Of a stretch of DNA of 64,000 bases, positions 1 through 12,239 are shown piece by piece. Made by a program: the position numbers and the translations under genes. The stretch spans positions 2,616,814-2,680,813 of the forward strand of contig NW_022098024.1 of assembly GCF_002288925.2 (NCBI RefSeq), written 5' to 3'. The stretch comes from Delphinapterus leucas (Eukaryota > Chordata > Mammalia > Artiodactyla > Monodontidae). A model generated the notes under the pieces. That model made no database searches. It was not told the DNA's origin and was given only the letters and a program-made list of their open reading frames with translations. The first letter of the stretch is position 1; the number at the start of each line of letters is the position of its first letter.

Positions 1-860
1 AGAAAAAGAAAGTTGAAAAGAGAACCTTGTGGTTTTGAAAACTGGCTCACAGGTAACACATCAGATGTTTTTATATCCTAGAATTAGTGATCGGGTATTA
101 GGCTTAGGAGAAATTTACTTACATATGAATAGGTTCTGCAGGAAGACATGGGATTAATTTGACAGCTATAACATTTCTTATCTTACTCTTAAATGTACCT
201 TAAAAATCTCATAGAATTGATGAGATTCTCAAAACACTGGCAAAAATAATGTGAAGCTGATGAAATTTGGAAAAGAATATTTTAAATGTTGGGCCTTGCT
301 TCTAGTGAAATCATGATATATGTCATTATTCTTATTTTAACACTAATTGGTGTTTTAAAAAATTCATATTTTTACATTCTAAATTGAATTTCAAACTTTC
401 TAAATATTGCAGTTCAAAAATCAAACTTTATATTTTTTCCTTAAATTAGGCTTAAACTAAATATATTTTTAAGATCTCAGAAAACTCATGGCCAATCCCT
501 TGCAGAGGTGGAATTGCTCATTTAAAGAAAAAAATAACCAAATTGTAACGTATCCATAGAAAAAAAATTATCTCCAATGTAGGAGATCATTTATGGAAAA
601 AAAATGGTAAATAATCAGTAATTATTTGGCAAATATAACTAATATTTTGATTGAAAACCTAATACTAACCTTCCTCAACATTACAGAAAAAAAAAGAAAC
701 CATTAAATCAATGTTAGAGGATTCTTTCCCTAGTTCTACTAGAAATTAATACATGCTAGCTTAGATTTTAAATAAATTATGTTTAATTTTCTTTAATTAT
801 GCTTTATTTTCATAAAAATATTTACTAATTTCCTAATGGGAATTATAGTGTGTCACATTT
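1..860. other. AT-rich non-coding DNA, nothing recognised
   Basis: Long A and T runs and frequent stops in all frames. I see no repeat family, exon or RNA gene here. Confidence 0.6.
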
Positions 861-867
861 AAACACT

Positions 868-1010
868 GTATTAGTCAGCTACTGTGACACAAAGCCGTAT
901 AACAAAACCCACCAAAATTTCAGTATTTTATAACTGCAACTTTTTGATTTTGTTTCTTGCCCACTGTACATTCTGGTTGCAGGCTTTGCTTTACTTCTTT
1001 TCCTCTCTAG
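868..1010 (-). repeat. possible MaLR/MLT1-type LTR fragment
   Basis: The stretch starts with tattagtcagctactgtgac and continues with an 'aacaaaacccaccaaaa' segment. This resembles the 3' end of a MaLR-type LTR read in reverse complement. The match is short and decayed, so the assignment is weak. Confidence 0.3.
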
Positions 1011-2020
1011 GTTTGAGGATGGAGAAACAATAGAGGGAAAAGGGAAGGAGGTAGACTACTCAGTAGCTATTAAGTATTCTATTTGAAAATTGAATATTTC
1101 ACATCCATTCACATTCCATTAAACAAAGCAAGTCATATCACCAATCTGGAAGTAAAATGGGGTATGGGTGTAAAAATCCTTCTGATATGGGGGTGGGGAT
1201 ATATCATAAAGAGATAAAGTGAATATATTTTAAATATTATAACTTATCACAAACATTTGTCAGGCGTTAAAGATTTTCATTTACTTAATTTCCATTTCCA
1301 GTGATTGTGCACTTTTATTACATGCTGCACGTAATTGAGTGTATATGTATGTGTCATGAGCAAATATATCAGGGAGTAAACATTTAAATATTTCAAAGAA
1401 AAGGTTGGAGAGATGTGAAATGTCATGATAGTGTAATGTGATAGGAAAACTATATTTTCAGAATGATTACTTGCTGATTATATAGAGAAAGGGATAAACA
1501 AATAGGCTTTCAGAGTTTGTGACTCAGATAACAAGTTTACATTAATTAGTGTTCCCCTCCGGCTCCAGTCTGTCTCTATGTAATGAAGTGCAAAATGAGA
1601 TTGACTGTGCCAATAAGCCATGTAGCTGAAAAATACTACCTAATTGGTTTGTTGTGCTTCTACTCAGCCACATCATGTATGAAGGGCTGTGGTGATGTCA
1701 TAGGGTTACAGGGTTATAGGATTGCAATCTAGGACAAGAAAACATGAGTTTTGCCCTTCCTATGATATAAAATAGATTTGGGGGAAAATCTCTCCAATTT
1801 TATTTTATGGTACTATTAGCCCAAAGGAACAGAGAAACTAAAGTACCTAAACATCTACTCAATTCACATTTACCACAGTTGTCGATTTTATAAAGTATCC
1901 TGACTCAGATCCTCTCAGATCTTTCTGAGTTGCACTACAATTTGTTCCACTGCCCATTTTTATTAAAAATCTTATGAGTTTTTTTTGCCTGTGACTGTAT
2001 TAAACAATGTATTTTTATTT
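1011..2020. other. AT-rich non-coding DNA, nothing recognised
   Basis: No open frame of note and no repeat I can name. It ends where the L1 3' UTR sequence begins. Confidence 0.5.
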
Positions 2021-2023
2021 AAA

Positions 2024-3265
2024 ACATTTAAAATTTTTTCATAAAATTTTTAAAGGCTACTTTCCATTTACAGTTATTACAAAATATTGACTATATTCCC
2101 CATGTTGTACAATACATCCTTGAGCCTATCTTATACCCAATAGTTTGTATCTCCCACTCCTCCACCCCTATATTGCCCCTCCCCCCCACTGGTAACCACG
2201 CATTTGTTCTATCTATGAGTCTGCTTCTTTTTTGTTATATTCACTGATTTCTTGATTGTTTTTAGATTCCACACACAAGTGATATCATACAATATTTGTC
2301 TTTCTCTGTCTGACTTATTTCACTTAGCATAATACCCTCCAAGTCCATCCACATTGTTGCAAATGGCAACATTTCATTCTTTTTTATGGCTGAGTAGTAT
2401 TCCACTATATATATAGTGTGTATTTATATATATATACATACACACCACATCTTCTTTATCCAATCATCTGTTGATGGACACTTAGGTTGCTTTCATGCCT
2501 TGGCAATTGTGAATAATGCTGCTTTAAACATTGAGTTGCATGTAACTTTCAAATTAGTGTTTTTGTTTCTTTCAAATATATACCCAGGAGTGGAATTGCT
2601 GGGTCATATGGTAGTTTTATTTTTAGTTTCTTGAGAAACCTCCATACTGTTTTCCACAGTGGCTGCACCAGTTTACATTCCCACCATAGTGCCCCAGTGT
2701 TCCCTTTTCTCCACACCCTCAACAACATTTGTTATTTGTGTTCTTCTTGATGATGGCCATTCTGACAGGTGTGAGGTTATAACTCATTTTGGTTTTGATT
2801 TGCATTTCCCTGATGATTAGTGACATTGAGCATCTTTTCATGTTCCTGTTGGCCACCTCTATTTCCTCTTTGGAAAAATTACTATTCTGCTCTTTTGCCT
2901 ATTTTTTTAAATCAGGTTGTTTGTTTTTTTGACATTGAGTTGTATGAGCTATTTTTATATGTTGGTTATTAATGCCTTATTGCTCATATCTTTTGCAAAT
3001 ATATTGTCCCATTCAGCAGGTTGTCTTTTCATTTTGCTGATGGTTTCCTTTGTTGTGCAAAATCTTTTAAGTTTGATTAGGTCCCATTTGTTTATTTTTG
3101 CTTTTATTTCTTTTACTTTAGGAGATGGATCCAAAAAATATTGCTGTGATTTATGTCAAATAGTGTACTACCTATATTTGTTTTCCTCTAGGAGTTTTAT
3201 AGTATCTGGTTTTACATTTAGGTGTTTAATTTATTTTTAGTTTATATGGTGTTAGAGAGTGTCCT
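2024..3265 (-). mobile_element. 5'-truncated old L1 (3' UTR plus ORF2 C-terminal region)
   Basis: Read in reverse complement this is the 3' UTR of an older L1 (about 2024-2260) followed by the last third of ORF2. Recognisable ORF2 landmarks on the + strand are 'ttatggctgagtagtattcc' near 2384 and 'gtggctgcaccagtttacat' near 2659. ORF2 is broken by stops and indels, and no target duplication is obvious. It appears older than the long L1s further on. Confidence 0.8.
2398..2450. repeat. TA/TATG-rich simple repeat inside L1
   Basis: A run of alternating TA and TG dinucleotides (atatatatagtgtgtattta...) expanded from the 'ccattgtatatatgt' position of L1 ORF2. Confidence 0.6.
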
Positions 3266-3595
3266 AATATTATCCCAAGGAGGTGATATAGAAACATCTG
3301 AGTTTTTATTGTTTAAGCATATATGAGATTAGTACACATAATTTAAATATAGCAAACTCTATTAAGAGTTTGTGGTGTGTAGAAATATAAAAGAATTAAA
3401 ACATGTTATGATATAAAGAACTGATGAAAGATTTTGAGACAACTTATGCAACATCTTGGAATCATAAAATTTTAAAGTAGAAAAAGCACTAAGAAATCTA
3501 ATACCAATGTATTTAATATTATACATGGGATCTTAGGAGAAATGAGAGTATTTGTATGCCTGAGTTATACAAAGTTAGCAGCAAAAGTGACATTA
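3266..3595. other. AT-rich non-coding DNA, nothing recognised
   Basis: No repeat family or gene signal seen. Confidence 0.5.
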
Positions 3596-3596
3596 T

Positions 3597-3755
3597 TCAT
3601 TCATAAATTTGTTCATTTATTTATGTAAACATTCATATATATTTAATAATGAACATGTATTGACTATATATAATATGCCTGGTACAGGTGTAGATGTTGA
3701 AGATGCAGCTGTGATAAAGACACAGACTCTTCGGCATTTGGAGGTTAAAATCTAA
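3597..3755 (-). repeat. L2 3' end fragment
   Basis: Begins with 'attcattcataaatttgttc' and contains 'atgcctggtacaggtgtaga'. This is the decayed pattern of an L2 3' end in reverse complement (ttgaatgaat repeats, 'gcctggcaca' core). Confidence 0.45.
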
Positions 3756-3820
3756 TAAGAAAAATATTGAAAATTAATTAGAAATTACAGCTAAGGAGAC
3801 GTAAAGAATATTGACTTAAA

Positions 3821-3852
3821 AAGAGAGAGAGTGAGAGAGAGAGAGAGAGAGA
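3821..3852. repeat. (GA)n microsatellite
   Basis: About 32 bases of nearly pure GA dinucleotides with one GTGA interruption. Confidence 0.95.
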
Positions 3853-4024
3853 ATGGATTAGAACCCAGCATGATTACTCTCAGTCCTATGCTTATTCTAC
3901 AACACCCAGTGTATCTTGTGACTCGTTTTTATAGTTCCCAACTTGGTCTTTATCTGGTAAAAATATTTCTCGATCTTAATCACATTTATGTGTGTCTATC
4001 ATCTCTTTTTCAGCCAATCTCTTT

Positions 4025-4410
4025 TTAATGGATCTTTAAACTATTTTCAATTTTTTGCTATTATTAAATAATACTTCAATGTACATACTATACATGACTT
4101 CCTGACATATGCACAATCATACACCTTGGGTAGACTATGGTGTAGAATTGCTGAGTATAAGAATATAAACATTTTAAATTTTAACTGACTCTGTCAAATC
4201 ACTCTTGAAGAGTAGCTGTATTGATTTGTATTCTCAGAGTGTCACACACTTGCCAATAGTTGATATCATTAAACATTTAATTTCTGCGAATCTTATATGT
4301 GAAAAGTGGTTTCTCATTATTTCAATGTGCATATCTCTGATTTCTAATTATTTTGAGTGCTTGATCAAATCTGTTGGTTGCATTGATTTTTATTTTATTG
4401 CTTTGTGCTT
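4025..4410 (-). mobile_element. ancient L1 ORF2 fragment (L1M/HAL1-like)
   Basis: In reverse complement this follows the C-terminal part of L1 ORF2. On the + strand 'tgctattattaaataatact', 'tagaattgctgagtataaga' and 'atttctaattattttgagtg' sit in the order expected for a very old L1. Many substitutions and indels. Confidence 0.55.
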
Positions 4411-4509
4411 TCATTGATCTTAACACTCAAATATTCCTCAGTGTTGGCTACATCACTTTACCTCCCTCATTGTTATTCTAGAAAATTGCCTATGTTTTCT
4501 CACATGGAT

Positions 4510-4523
4510 TACTGCAGTTTCTT
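4510..4523. repeat. target-site duplication, left copy (CHR SINE)
   Basis: tactgcagtttctt, identical to 4721-4734. A perfect 14-bp duplication fixes the SINE edges. Confidence 0.9.
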
Positions 4524-4720
4524 TTTTTTGCGGTATGCGGGCCTCTCACTGTTGTGGCCTCTCCCATTGTGGAGCACAGGCTCCGGACGCGCAGGCTCAG
4601 CAGCCATAGCTCACGGGCCCAGCCGCTCCGTGGCATGTGGGATCTTCCCGGACTGGGGCACAAACCCATGTCCCCTGCACCTGCAGGTGGACTCTCAACC
4701 ACTGCACCACCAGGGAAGCC
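4524..4720 (-). mobile_element. CHR-type tRNA-derived SINE (cetacean)
   Basis: A roughly 200-bp GC-rich block in AT-rich DNA with a short T run at its left end, so the element lies on the minus strand. In its own orientation it starts 'ggcttccctggtggtgcagt', which contains a pol III A-box-like segment (about 4691-4720), followed by a B-box-like GGTTTGTGCCCC (4655-4666). This matches the CHR SINE family (tRNA-Glu derived) of whales and hippos as I know it, and the close fit points to the CHR-2 type abundant in cetaceans. It is mobilised in trans by L1, which agrees with the poly(A) tail and 14-bp target duplication. It has no coding capacity: the 60-119 aa open frames across it are accidental. 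Confidence 0.9.
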
Positions 4721-4734
4721 TACTGCAGTTTCTT
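4721..4734. repeat. target-site duplication, right copy (CHR SINE)
   Basis: tactgcagtttctt, identical to 4510-4523. Confidence 0.9.
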
Positions 4735-5559
4735 AACTCGTGTCTCTTTGTTCACTCTGACTAACACCATCCTTCAATCAATTTACCACGTGTAGCAAGA
4801 AGGCTTTTTTCAAAATGCAGTCTGACCACAGCACATCTCTTCCTCAGCTTAAACCATTTCTACGGTTTCACATTGCTTTTAACATGAAGAACAATGTCAC
4901 AAACATGGACTAAAGACCTTATATGAACTTGTCACTAACTTTCTTAAAGCTTCTCCTTATATCATGCTGTTTTCTAGACACACAGGTCTTCCTTTAGTTC
5001 CTGCATTGTGCCATGTCCCTTTGGACCACAGCGCCTTTGGACTGCCTCCTGTCTTTCAGCACGCCTACCCCATCAACTTCCCCTAGTTAACACCTACTCA
5101 TCCTTCAGATCTCAGACTGGTCCAAACTTCCTAAGGAAAATGTTCTCCGAATTCCTCAACAAAGTAAAACTCTCCCATCAAATATTCTTCTTTGTGACAC
5201 CTATCTAAGCGTTTGTTTATATAATTTTTGTCTGCTTCTTTGGTGTTTGTCTTCTTTAATAGAATCTAGGCTGAATGAGGTCAGAAAGAGTATCTGTTTT
5301 TGGTAGCCATTGCATTTTTTTAGCCACTATTTTTTAGTGGCTGGCATATATTATATGTCAATGACTGGATGAATGAATATCCCACTTAACATAGCTCCTC
5401 CATATCTTCTAGCTCTTATTCTAGATTCTTGGTTATTTACACAATTTATTTTAAATCTATATTCTAACACATACATTGAAGTCATAATATCTTTCTAGGT
5501 GTTCTGATTTAGACACATTACACAGGTGTTGATACACACTGTTTTTACTTTATTTTATG

Positions 5560-5995
5560 TAGTCGCCAGTCCCTGTTTTGCTTTCCTCTTTAATAAAGAT
5601 AGTAATGTTTGTTGACACATTTAAATTTTTAAGTGGATGGATTTGTTGAGCTCTCTTTTCATTGTTAATTTCTAAATCAACTGCATTTTAGTCAGAAAAT
5701 ATGTAATGTGTGACTCATGTTGTGACATTTGCTGGTTTTACTAAACAGTGAAAGAGTGGGGATGAACCACGAGCAGTTGAAAAAAATGTATTCTCTATTT
5801 TGGGGGTACAAATTTATACCTAATAGTCCTTGTTCATTGGAATATTCAAAAGTTTTGTATTCATTAAATTTATAATATTCCTCAGAAGATTTGATGTTTT
5901 GGCCCTGAGAAGTCTCTTTCTGTGATTCATGAGGATATTTTTCCTTCCTGTAGTATATGGAGAAAGATGTTGGAAATTTTTGTCTTTAAAAAAAA
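5560..5995 (-). mobile_element. ancient L1 ORF2 fragment
   Basis: Reverse complement of a decayed L1 ORF2 N-terminal (endonuclease) region. 'actgcattttagtcagaaaa' and 'aaaaaaatgtattctctatt' match the positions of the corresponding landmarks in the younger L1 at 10590-10740. Heavily diverged. Confidence 0.5.
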
Positions 5996-6094
5996 TTCTC
6001 ATAACTAATAAGAACCTGCTGTATAAAAAAATAAATTAAATAAAATTCAAAAAAAATGTATCTTTTTCCATTCCATTTCTTTGATTTGTATTAC

Positions 6095-6215
6095 TTCAAT
6101 AAGTATTTATTGAGAATTTACTGAGTGTCAGCTGGGAATATATCAATGAGAAAAACAGGAAAATTAATTGCTTTTACAGAACTTGCATTCTGGTGAGGTG
6201 CATACATTCTAGTGT
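6095..6215 (-). repeat. L2 3' end fragment
   Basis: 'aagtatttattgagaattta' and 'acagaacttgcattctggtg' follow the reverse complement of the L2 3' end. Confidence 0.5.
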
Positions 6216-7093
6216 AAACTGCATTTGGCATTCTAGCATAACACTGGCCTTAAACTTTTACATCATTAATTCAGCTCTATGCATTTTTTTCTATTAAACT
6301 TGCTCCTCCCTATGTTATTTCTTCTGTTAACATGATTCTTCTCTTTAAAATTGTTAGACTTCCTTCAGAGTTTTGATGATTCTTGGTTGTCTGCTAATCA
6401 CTGAAATTTAATATCCATGCACACCTGTCTTTTGTCATAGGTACTGATAACTTGAATATGGCTTTTTGATATAGAAGGAGGGTCAAGACAGGTAGGGTGT
6501 GCCCATCATTTGTCTCCTGGATATGGAATTACAACAATCCGATGGGGTTATGCTGGGGCCACTGCCCTGTCTCTCTTTCTATTATAGGAGATAAAGATCT
6601 CTTTTATCTAGTATTGAAGTCAAGCAGGATACAGTTTCATTTATTTCCAGTGCAATTTTCCAAGTCATCATTCTAACATTGACTCCAGGGACCCCTACAA
6701 CTCATTATACCGTTAGTAACTCTGAATTGAGAGTTTTGCCATCATCTCTTTGACACAATTTACTGCAAATAATTTAGGCTATGTTTATTCAATATTTGTT
6801 TTACTGTGAATCTGATCCTCTTTATATTTTTAATACTGAGTCTTTATTGTCCAATACTATTATACATGTATTATACTAAAAAATATTGCTATAGAAGAAT
6901 AATACTGTGAGATGAATATGCTTAGTAAATGCTCAGTATGTTATGTTGCTGATATCTGAGTTAGATCCTTTACCAAAATTTCATTGGTCAATTTGTCAAA
7001 ATCTATAAAATTTTAAATTCCCAGTGCCTCTGATTAGACAGTGTTTCTAGGAATCAATCTTAAGATAAAGACATTTAAATATAATAGACGAAT
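6216..7093. other. AT-rich non-coding DNA, nothing recognised
   Basis: Contains a somewhat more GC-balanced stretch at about 6480-6700. I see no repeat or exon. Confidence 0.5.
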
Positions 7094-7110
7094 CTGAATG
7101 CTACCTTTCT
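7094..7110. repeat. target-site duplication, left copy (L1-B)
   Basis: ctgaatgctacctttct. It matches 13492-13508 at 16 of 17 positions and abuts the T run that is the L1 poly(A) tail. Confidence 0.85.
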
Positions 7111-7479
7111 TTTTTTTTTAAACACCTTTATTGGAGTATAATTGCTTTACAACTGGATGTTAGTTTCCGCTGTATAACAAAGTGAATCAGCTATACATAT
7201 ACATATATCCCCATATCTCCTCCCTCTTGCGTCTCCCTCCCACCCTCCCTATCCCACCCCTCTAGGTGGTCACAGAGCACTGAGCTGATCTCCCTGTGCC
7301 ATGCAGCTGCTTCCCACTAACTACCTATTTTACATTGGCTAGTATATGTAAGTACATGCCACTCTCTCACTTCATCCCAGCTTACCCTTCCCCCTCCCCG
7401 TGTCCTCAGGTCCATTCACTAAGTCTGCGTCTTTATTCCTGTCCTACACCTAGGTTCTTTAGAACCTTTTTTTTTTTTT

Positions 7480-10400
7480 AGATTCCATATATATGTGTTA
7501 TCATACAGTATTAATTTTTCTCTTTCTGACCTACTTCACTCTGTTTGACAGATTCTAGGTCCATCCACCTCACTACAAATAACTCAGTTTCGTTTCCTTT
7601 TATGGCTGAGTAATATTCCATTGTATATATGTGCCACATCTACTTTACCCATTCATCTGTCGACGGACACTTAGGTTGCTTCCATGTCCTGGCTATTGTA
7701 AATAGAGATGCAATGAACATTGTGGTACATGACTCTTTTTGAATTATGGTTTTCTCAGGGTATAAGCCCAGTAGTGGGATTGCTGAGTCATATGGTAGTT
7801 CTATTTTTAGATTTTTAAGGAGCCTGCATACAGTTCTCCATAGTGGCTGTATCAATTTACATTCCCACCAACACTGCAAGAGGGTTCCCATTTCTCCACA
7901 CCCTCTACAGCATTTCTTGCTTATACATTTTTTTAAAGATGGCCATTCTGATAGGTGTGAGGTGATACCTCCTTGTAGTTTTGATTTACATTTCTCTAAT
8001 GATTAGTGATGTAGAGCATTCTTTCATGTGTTTGTTGGCAATCTGTATATCTTCTTTGGAGAAATGTCTATTTAGGTCTTCTGCCCATTTTTGAACTGGG
8101 TTGTTTGTTTTTTTGATATTGAGCTGCATAAGCTGCTTGTAAATTTTTGAGATTAATCCTTTGTCAGTAGCTTCATTTGAAAATATTTTCTCCCATTCTG
8201 AATGTTGTCTTTTTGTCTTGTTTATGGTTTCCTTTGCTGTGCAAAAGATTTTAAATTTCATTAGGTCCCATTTGTTTATTTTTATTTTTATTTCCATTTC
8301 TCTAGGAGGTGGGTAAAATAGGAGCTTGCTGTGATTTATATAATGGAGTGTTCTGCCTCTGTTTTCCTCTAAGAGTTTTATAGTGCCTGGCCTTACATTT
8401 AGGTCTTTAATCCATTTTGAGTTTATTTTTGTATATGGTGTTAGGGAGTGTTCTCATTTCATTCTTTTACATGCAGCTGTCCAGTTTTCCCAGTACCACT
8501 AATTGAAGAGGCTGTCTTTTCTCCATTGTATATTCTTGCCTCCTTTATCAAAAATAAGGTGACCATATGTGCATGGGTTTATCTCTGGTCTTTCTATCCT
8601 TTTCCATTGATCTATATTTCTGTTTTTGTGCCAGTACCATACTCTCGTGAATACTGTAGCTTTGTAGTATAGTCTGAAGTCCGGGAGCCTAATTCTTCCA
8701 GCTCCATTTTTATTTCTCAAGGTCGCTTTGGCTGTTCAGGGTCTTTTGTGTTTCCATACAAATGGTGAAATTTTTTGTTCTAGTTCTGTAGAAAACGCCA
8801 TTGGGAGCTTGATAGGGATTGCACTGAATCTGTAGATTGCTTTGGGCAGAATAGTCATTTTCAGAATGTTGATTCTTCAAATCCAAGAACATGGTATATT
8901 TCTCCATCTGTTTGTACCATTTTTAATTTCTTTCATCAGTGTCTTACAGTTTTCTGCATACAAATCTTTTACTTCCCTAGGTAGGTTTATTCCTAGGTAT
9001 TTTATTCTTTTTGTTGCAATGGTAAATGGGATTGTTTCCTTAATTTCTGTTTGAGATTTTTCATCATTAGTGTATAGGAATACAAGAGATTTCTGTGCAT
9101 TAATTTTGTATCTGCAACTTGACCAAATTCATTGATTAGCTCTAATAGTTTTTTGGTGGCATCGTTAGGATTCTGTATGTATAGTATCATGTCATCTGCA
9201 AAGAGTGACAGCTTTACTTCTTCTTTTCTGATTTCGATTCATTTCATTTCCTTTTCTTCTATGATTGCTGTGGCTAAAACTGTCAAAAGTATGTTGAATA
9301 ATAGTGGTGAGAGTGGACAACCTTGTCTTGTTCCTGACCTTAGAGGAAATAGTTTCAGTCTTTCAACATTGAGAGCAATGTTGGCTGAGTGTTTTGTCAT
9401 ATATGGCCTTTATTATGTTGAGGTAAATTCCCTCTCTGCCTACTTTCTGGAGGGTTTTTATCATAAATGGGTGTTGAATTTTGTCAAAAGCTTTTTCTGC
9501 ATCTATTGAGATGATTATATGGTTTTTCTTCTTAAATTTGTTAAGATGGTTTATCACATGGATTGATTGTGTATATTGAAGAATCCTTGCATTCTAGGGA
9601 TAAGCCCCACTTGATTGTGTGTATGATACTTTTAATGTGCTGTTGGATTCTGTTTGCTAGTATTTTGTTGAGGATTTTTGCATCTATGTTCATCAGTGAT
9701 ATTGGCCTGTAGTTTTCTTTCTTTGTGACACCTTTGTCTGGTTTTAGTATCAGGGTGATGGTGACCTCATAGAATGAGTTTGGAAGTTTTCCTCCTGCTA
9801 TATTTTGGAAGAGTTTAAGAAGAAAAGGTGTTAGCTCTTCTCTAAATGTTTGATAGAATTCACCTGTGAAGCCATCTGGTCCTGGACTGTTGTTTGTTGG
9901 AAGAGTTTTAATCGCAGTCTCAATTTCAGTCCTTGTGATTTGTCCGTTTATATTTTGTATTTTTCCTGGTTCAGTCTTGGAACGTTGTGCTTTTCTAAGA
10001 ATTTGTCCATTTCTTCCAGGTTGTCCATTTTATTAGTATATAGTTGCTTGTAGTAATGTCTCATGATCTTTTGTATTTCTGCAGTGTCAGTTGTTCCTTC
10101 CCCTTTTTCATTTCTAATTCTATTGATTTGCATCTTCTCTCTTTTTCTTTTGATGAGTCTGGCTAATGATTTATCAATTTTGTTTATCTTCTCAAAGAAC
10201 CAGCTTTAGGTTCTATTGATCTTTACTTTTGTTTCCTTCCTTTCTTTTCATTTATTTCTGATATGATCCTTATGATTTCTTTCCTTCTGCTAACTTTGGG
10301 ATTTTTTTGTTCTTCTTTCTCTAATTGCTTTAGGTATAAGGTTAGGTTGTTTATTTGAGATGTTTCTTGTTTCTTGAGGTAGGATTGTATTGCTATAACC

Positions 10401-11291
10401 TTCCATCTTAGAACTCCTTTTGACGCATCCCATAGGTTTTGGGTCGTCGTATTTTCATTGTCATTTGTTTCTAGGTATTTTATGATTTTCTCTTTGATTT
10501 CTTCAATGATCTGTTGGTTATTAAGTAGTGTATTTTTTAGCCTTCATGTGTTTGTATTTTTAGAGATATTTTCATGTTATTGATATCTAGTCTCATAGTA
10601 TTACGGTCAGAAAAGACACTTGATACATTTTCAATTTTCTTAAATTTACCAAGGCTTGATTTGTGACCCAAGGTATGATCCTGGAGAATGTTCCATGAGC
10701 ACTTGAGAAGGAAGTGTATTCTGTTGTTTTTGGATGGAATGTCCTATAAATATAAATTAAGTGCATCTTGTTTAATGTATCATGTAATGCTTGTGTTTCC
10801 TTATTTCTTTTCTCTTTTGATGATCTGTCCATTGGTGATGGTGAAAGTGGGGTGTTAAAGTCCCCTACTATGATTGTGTTACTGTTGATTTCCTCTTTTA
10901 TGGCTCTTAGCATTTGCCTTATGTACTGAGGTGCTCCTATGTTGGGTGCATAAATACTTACAATTGTTGTATCTTCTTCTTCGATTGATCCCTTGATCAT
11001 TATGTAGTGTTCTTCTTTGTCTCTTGTAATAGTCATTATTTTAAAGTCTATTTTGTCTGATATGAGAATTGCTACTCCAGCTTTCTTTTGATTTCCATTT
11101 GCATGGAATATCTTTTTCCATCCCCTCTCTTTCAGTCTGTATGTGTCCCTAGGTCTGCAGTGGTCCTCTTGTAGACAGCATAAATATGGGTCTTGTTTTT
11201 GTATGCATTCAGCCAGTCTATATCTTTTGGTTGGAGCATTTAATCCATTTACATTTAAGGTTGTTATCTATATGTATGTTCCTATTACCAT
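7480..11291 (-). pseudogene. L1-B ORF2 (endonuclease / reverse transcriptase), broken
   Basis: Length of about 3.8 kb fits a complete L1 ORF2. The start ATG at 11291 is placed by alignment with the ORF2 start of L1-C at 35081. Here the eighth codon is TAG where L1-C has TTG. The endonuclease region lies at 10593-11036 and keeps the VGDFNTPL motif. The RT region keeps [14 protein letters not shown] (within 9363-9557) and FADD (codons at 9191-9202). The C-terminal part is at 7640-8297. Many in-frame stops and frameshifts divide it into pieces of 60-150 codons. In an active copy the product nicks target DNA and copies L1 RNA at the break. Confidence 0.92.
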
Positions 11292-11361
11292 TTTCTTAAT
11301 TGTTTTGGGTTTGTGATTGTAGGTCTTTTCCTTCTATGGTACTTCCTGCCTAGAGAATTTC

Positions 11362-12239
11362 CTATAGCATTTGTTGTAAAGCTGGTTTGGTGGTGATGAA
11401 TTCTCTTAGCTTTTGCTTGTCTTTGAAGTTTTCAATCTCTTCATCGAATCTGAATGAGATCCTTGTTGGGTAGAGTAATCTTGGTTGGAGGTTTTTCCCT
11501 TTCATCACTTTAAATATGTCCTGCCACTCCCTTCTGGCTTGCAGAGTTTCTGCTGAAAGATCAGCTCTTAACCTTATGGGGATTCCCTTGTATATTAGTT
11601 TTTGATTTTCCCTTGTGGCTTTTAATATTTTTTCTTTGTATTCAATTTTGCTGGTTTGATTAATATGTTTCTTTGCATGTTTCTCCTTGGATTTATGCTG
11701 TATGGGACTCTGTGCTTCCTGGACTTGATTGACTATTTCCTTTCTCATATTAGGGAAGTTTTCAACTATAATCTCTTCATATATTTTCTCAGTCACTTTC
11801 TTTTTTTCTTCTTCTTTGGGACCCCTATAATTCGGATGTTGGTGCCCTTAATGTTTTCCCAGAGGTCTGTAAGAGTGTCCTCAGTTCTTTTCATTCTTTT
11901 CTCTTTGTTCTGCTCTGAAGTAGTTATTTCCACTATTTTATGTTTCAGGTCACTTATCCATTTTTCTGCCTCCATTATTCTGCTATTGATTCCTTCTAGA
12001 GAATTTTTAATTTCATTTATTGTGTCGTTCATCATTGTTTGTTTGTTCTGTAATTCTTCTAGGTCCTTGTTAAAGGTTTCTTTTATTTTCTCCATTCTAT
12101 TTCCAATATTTTGGATCATCTTTAGTATCTTTACTCTGAATTCTTTTTCGGGTAGACTCCCTATTTCCTCTTCATTTGTTTGGTGTGGTGGGTTTTTACC
12201 TTGCTCCTTCATCTGCTGTGTGTTTCTGTGTCTTATCAT
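11362..12239 (-). pseudogene. L1-B ORF1 (RNA-binding protein), frameshifted
   Basis: The first part (12239-11793, 148 codons) starts MIRHRNTQQMKEQGKN and holds a charged coiled-coil (FNKDLEELQNKQTMMNDTIN, then IEEAEK-like heptads) and the NIRIIGVP motif at the start of the RRM-like domain. It then hits a lysine run and a frameshift. The second part (11796-11362, 144 codons) carries the rest of the RRM and the C-terminal domain (RREWQDIFKVMKGKNLQPR). ORF1 protein forms trimers and coats L1 RNA. The frameshift at about 11793 separates the two halves, so no full product is possible. Confidence 0.9.

Larger units (their letters stand above)
4460..5385 (+). repeat. L2 element, interrupted by the CHR SINE
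   Basis: The stretch follows the L2 3' half in sense: 'ggattactgcagtttcttaa' once the SINE is removed, then 'agtctgaccacagcacatct', then 'acctactcatccttcagatc', ending in 'gactggatgaatgaat'. The SINE at 4524-4720 and its target duplication split it. No intact reading frame remains. Confidence 0.65.

Noticed and set aside
4691..4720. A-box-like and B-box-like sequences, possible tRNA gene
   Set aside because: They belong to the tRNA-derived head of the CHR SINE. No cloverleaf or tRNA 3' end is present.
7111..7480. BovB or other ruminant-type LINE considered for the cetartiodactyl 3' UTRs
   Set aside because: The downstream ORF2, ORF1 and 5' UTR are L1, and the 3' UTR is continuous with them. 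I saw no BovB sequence.
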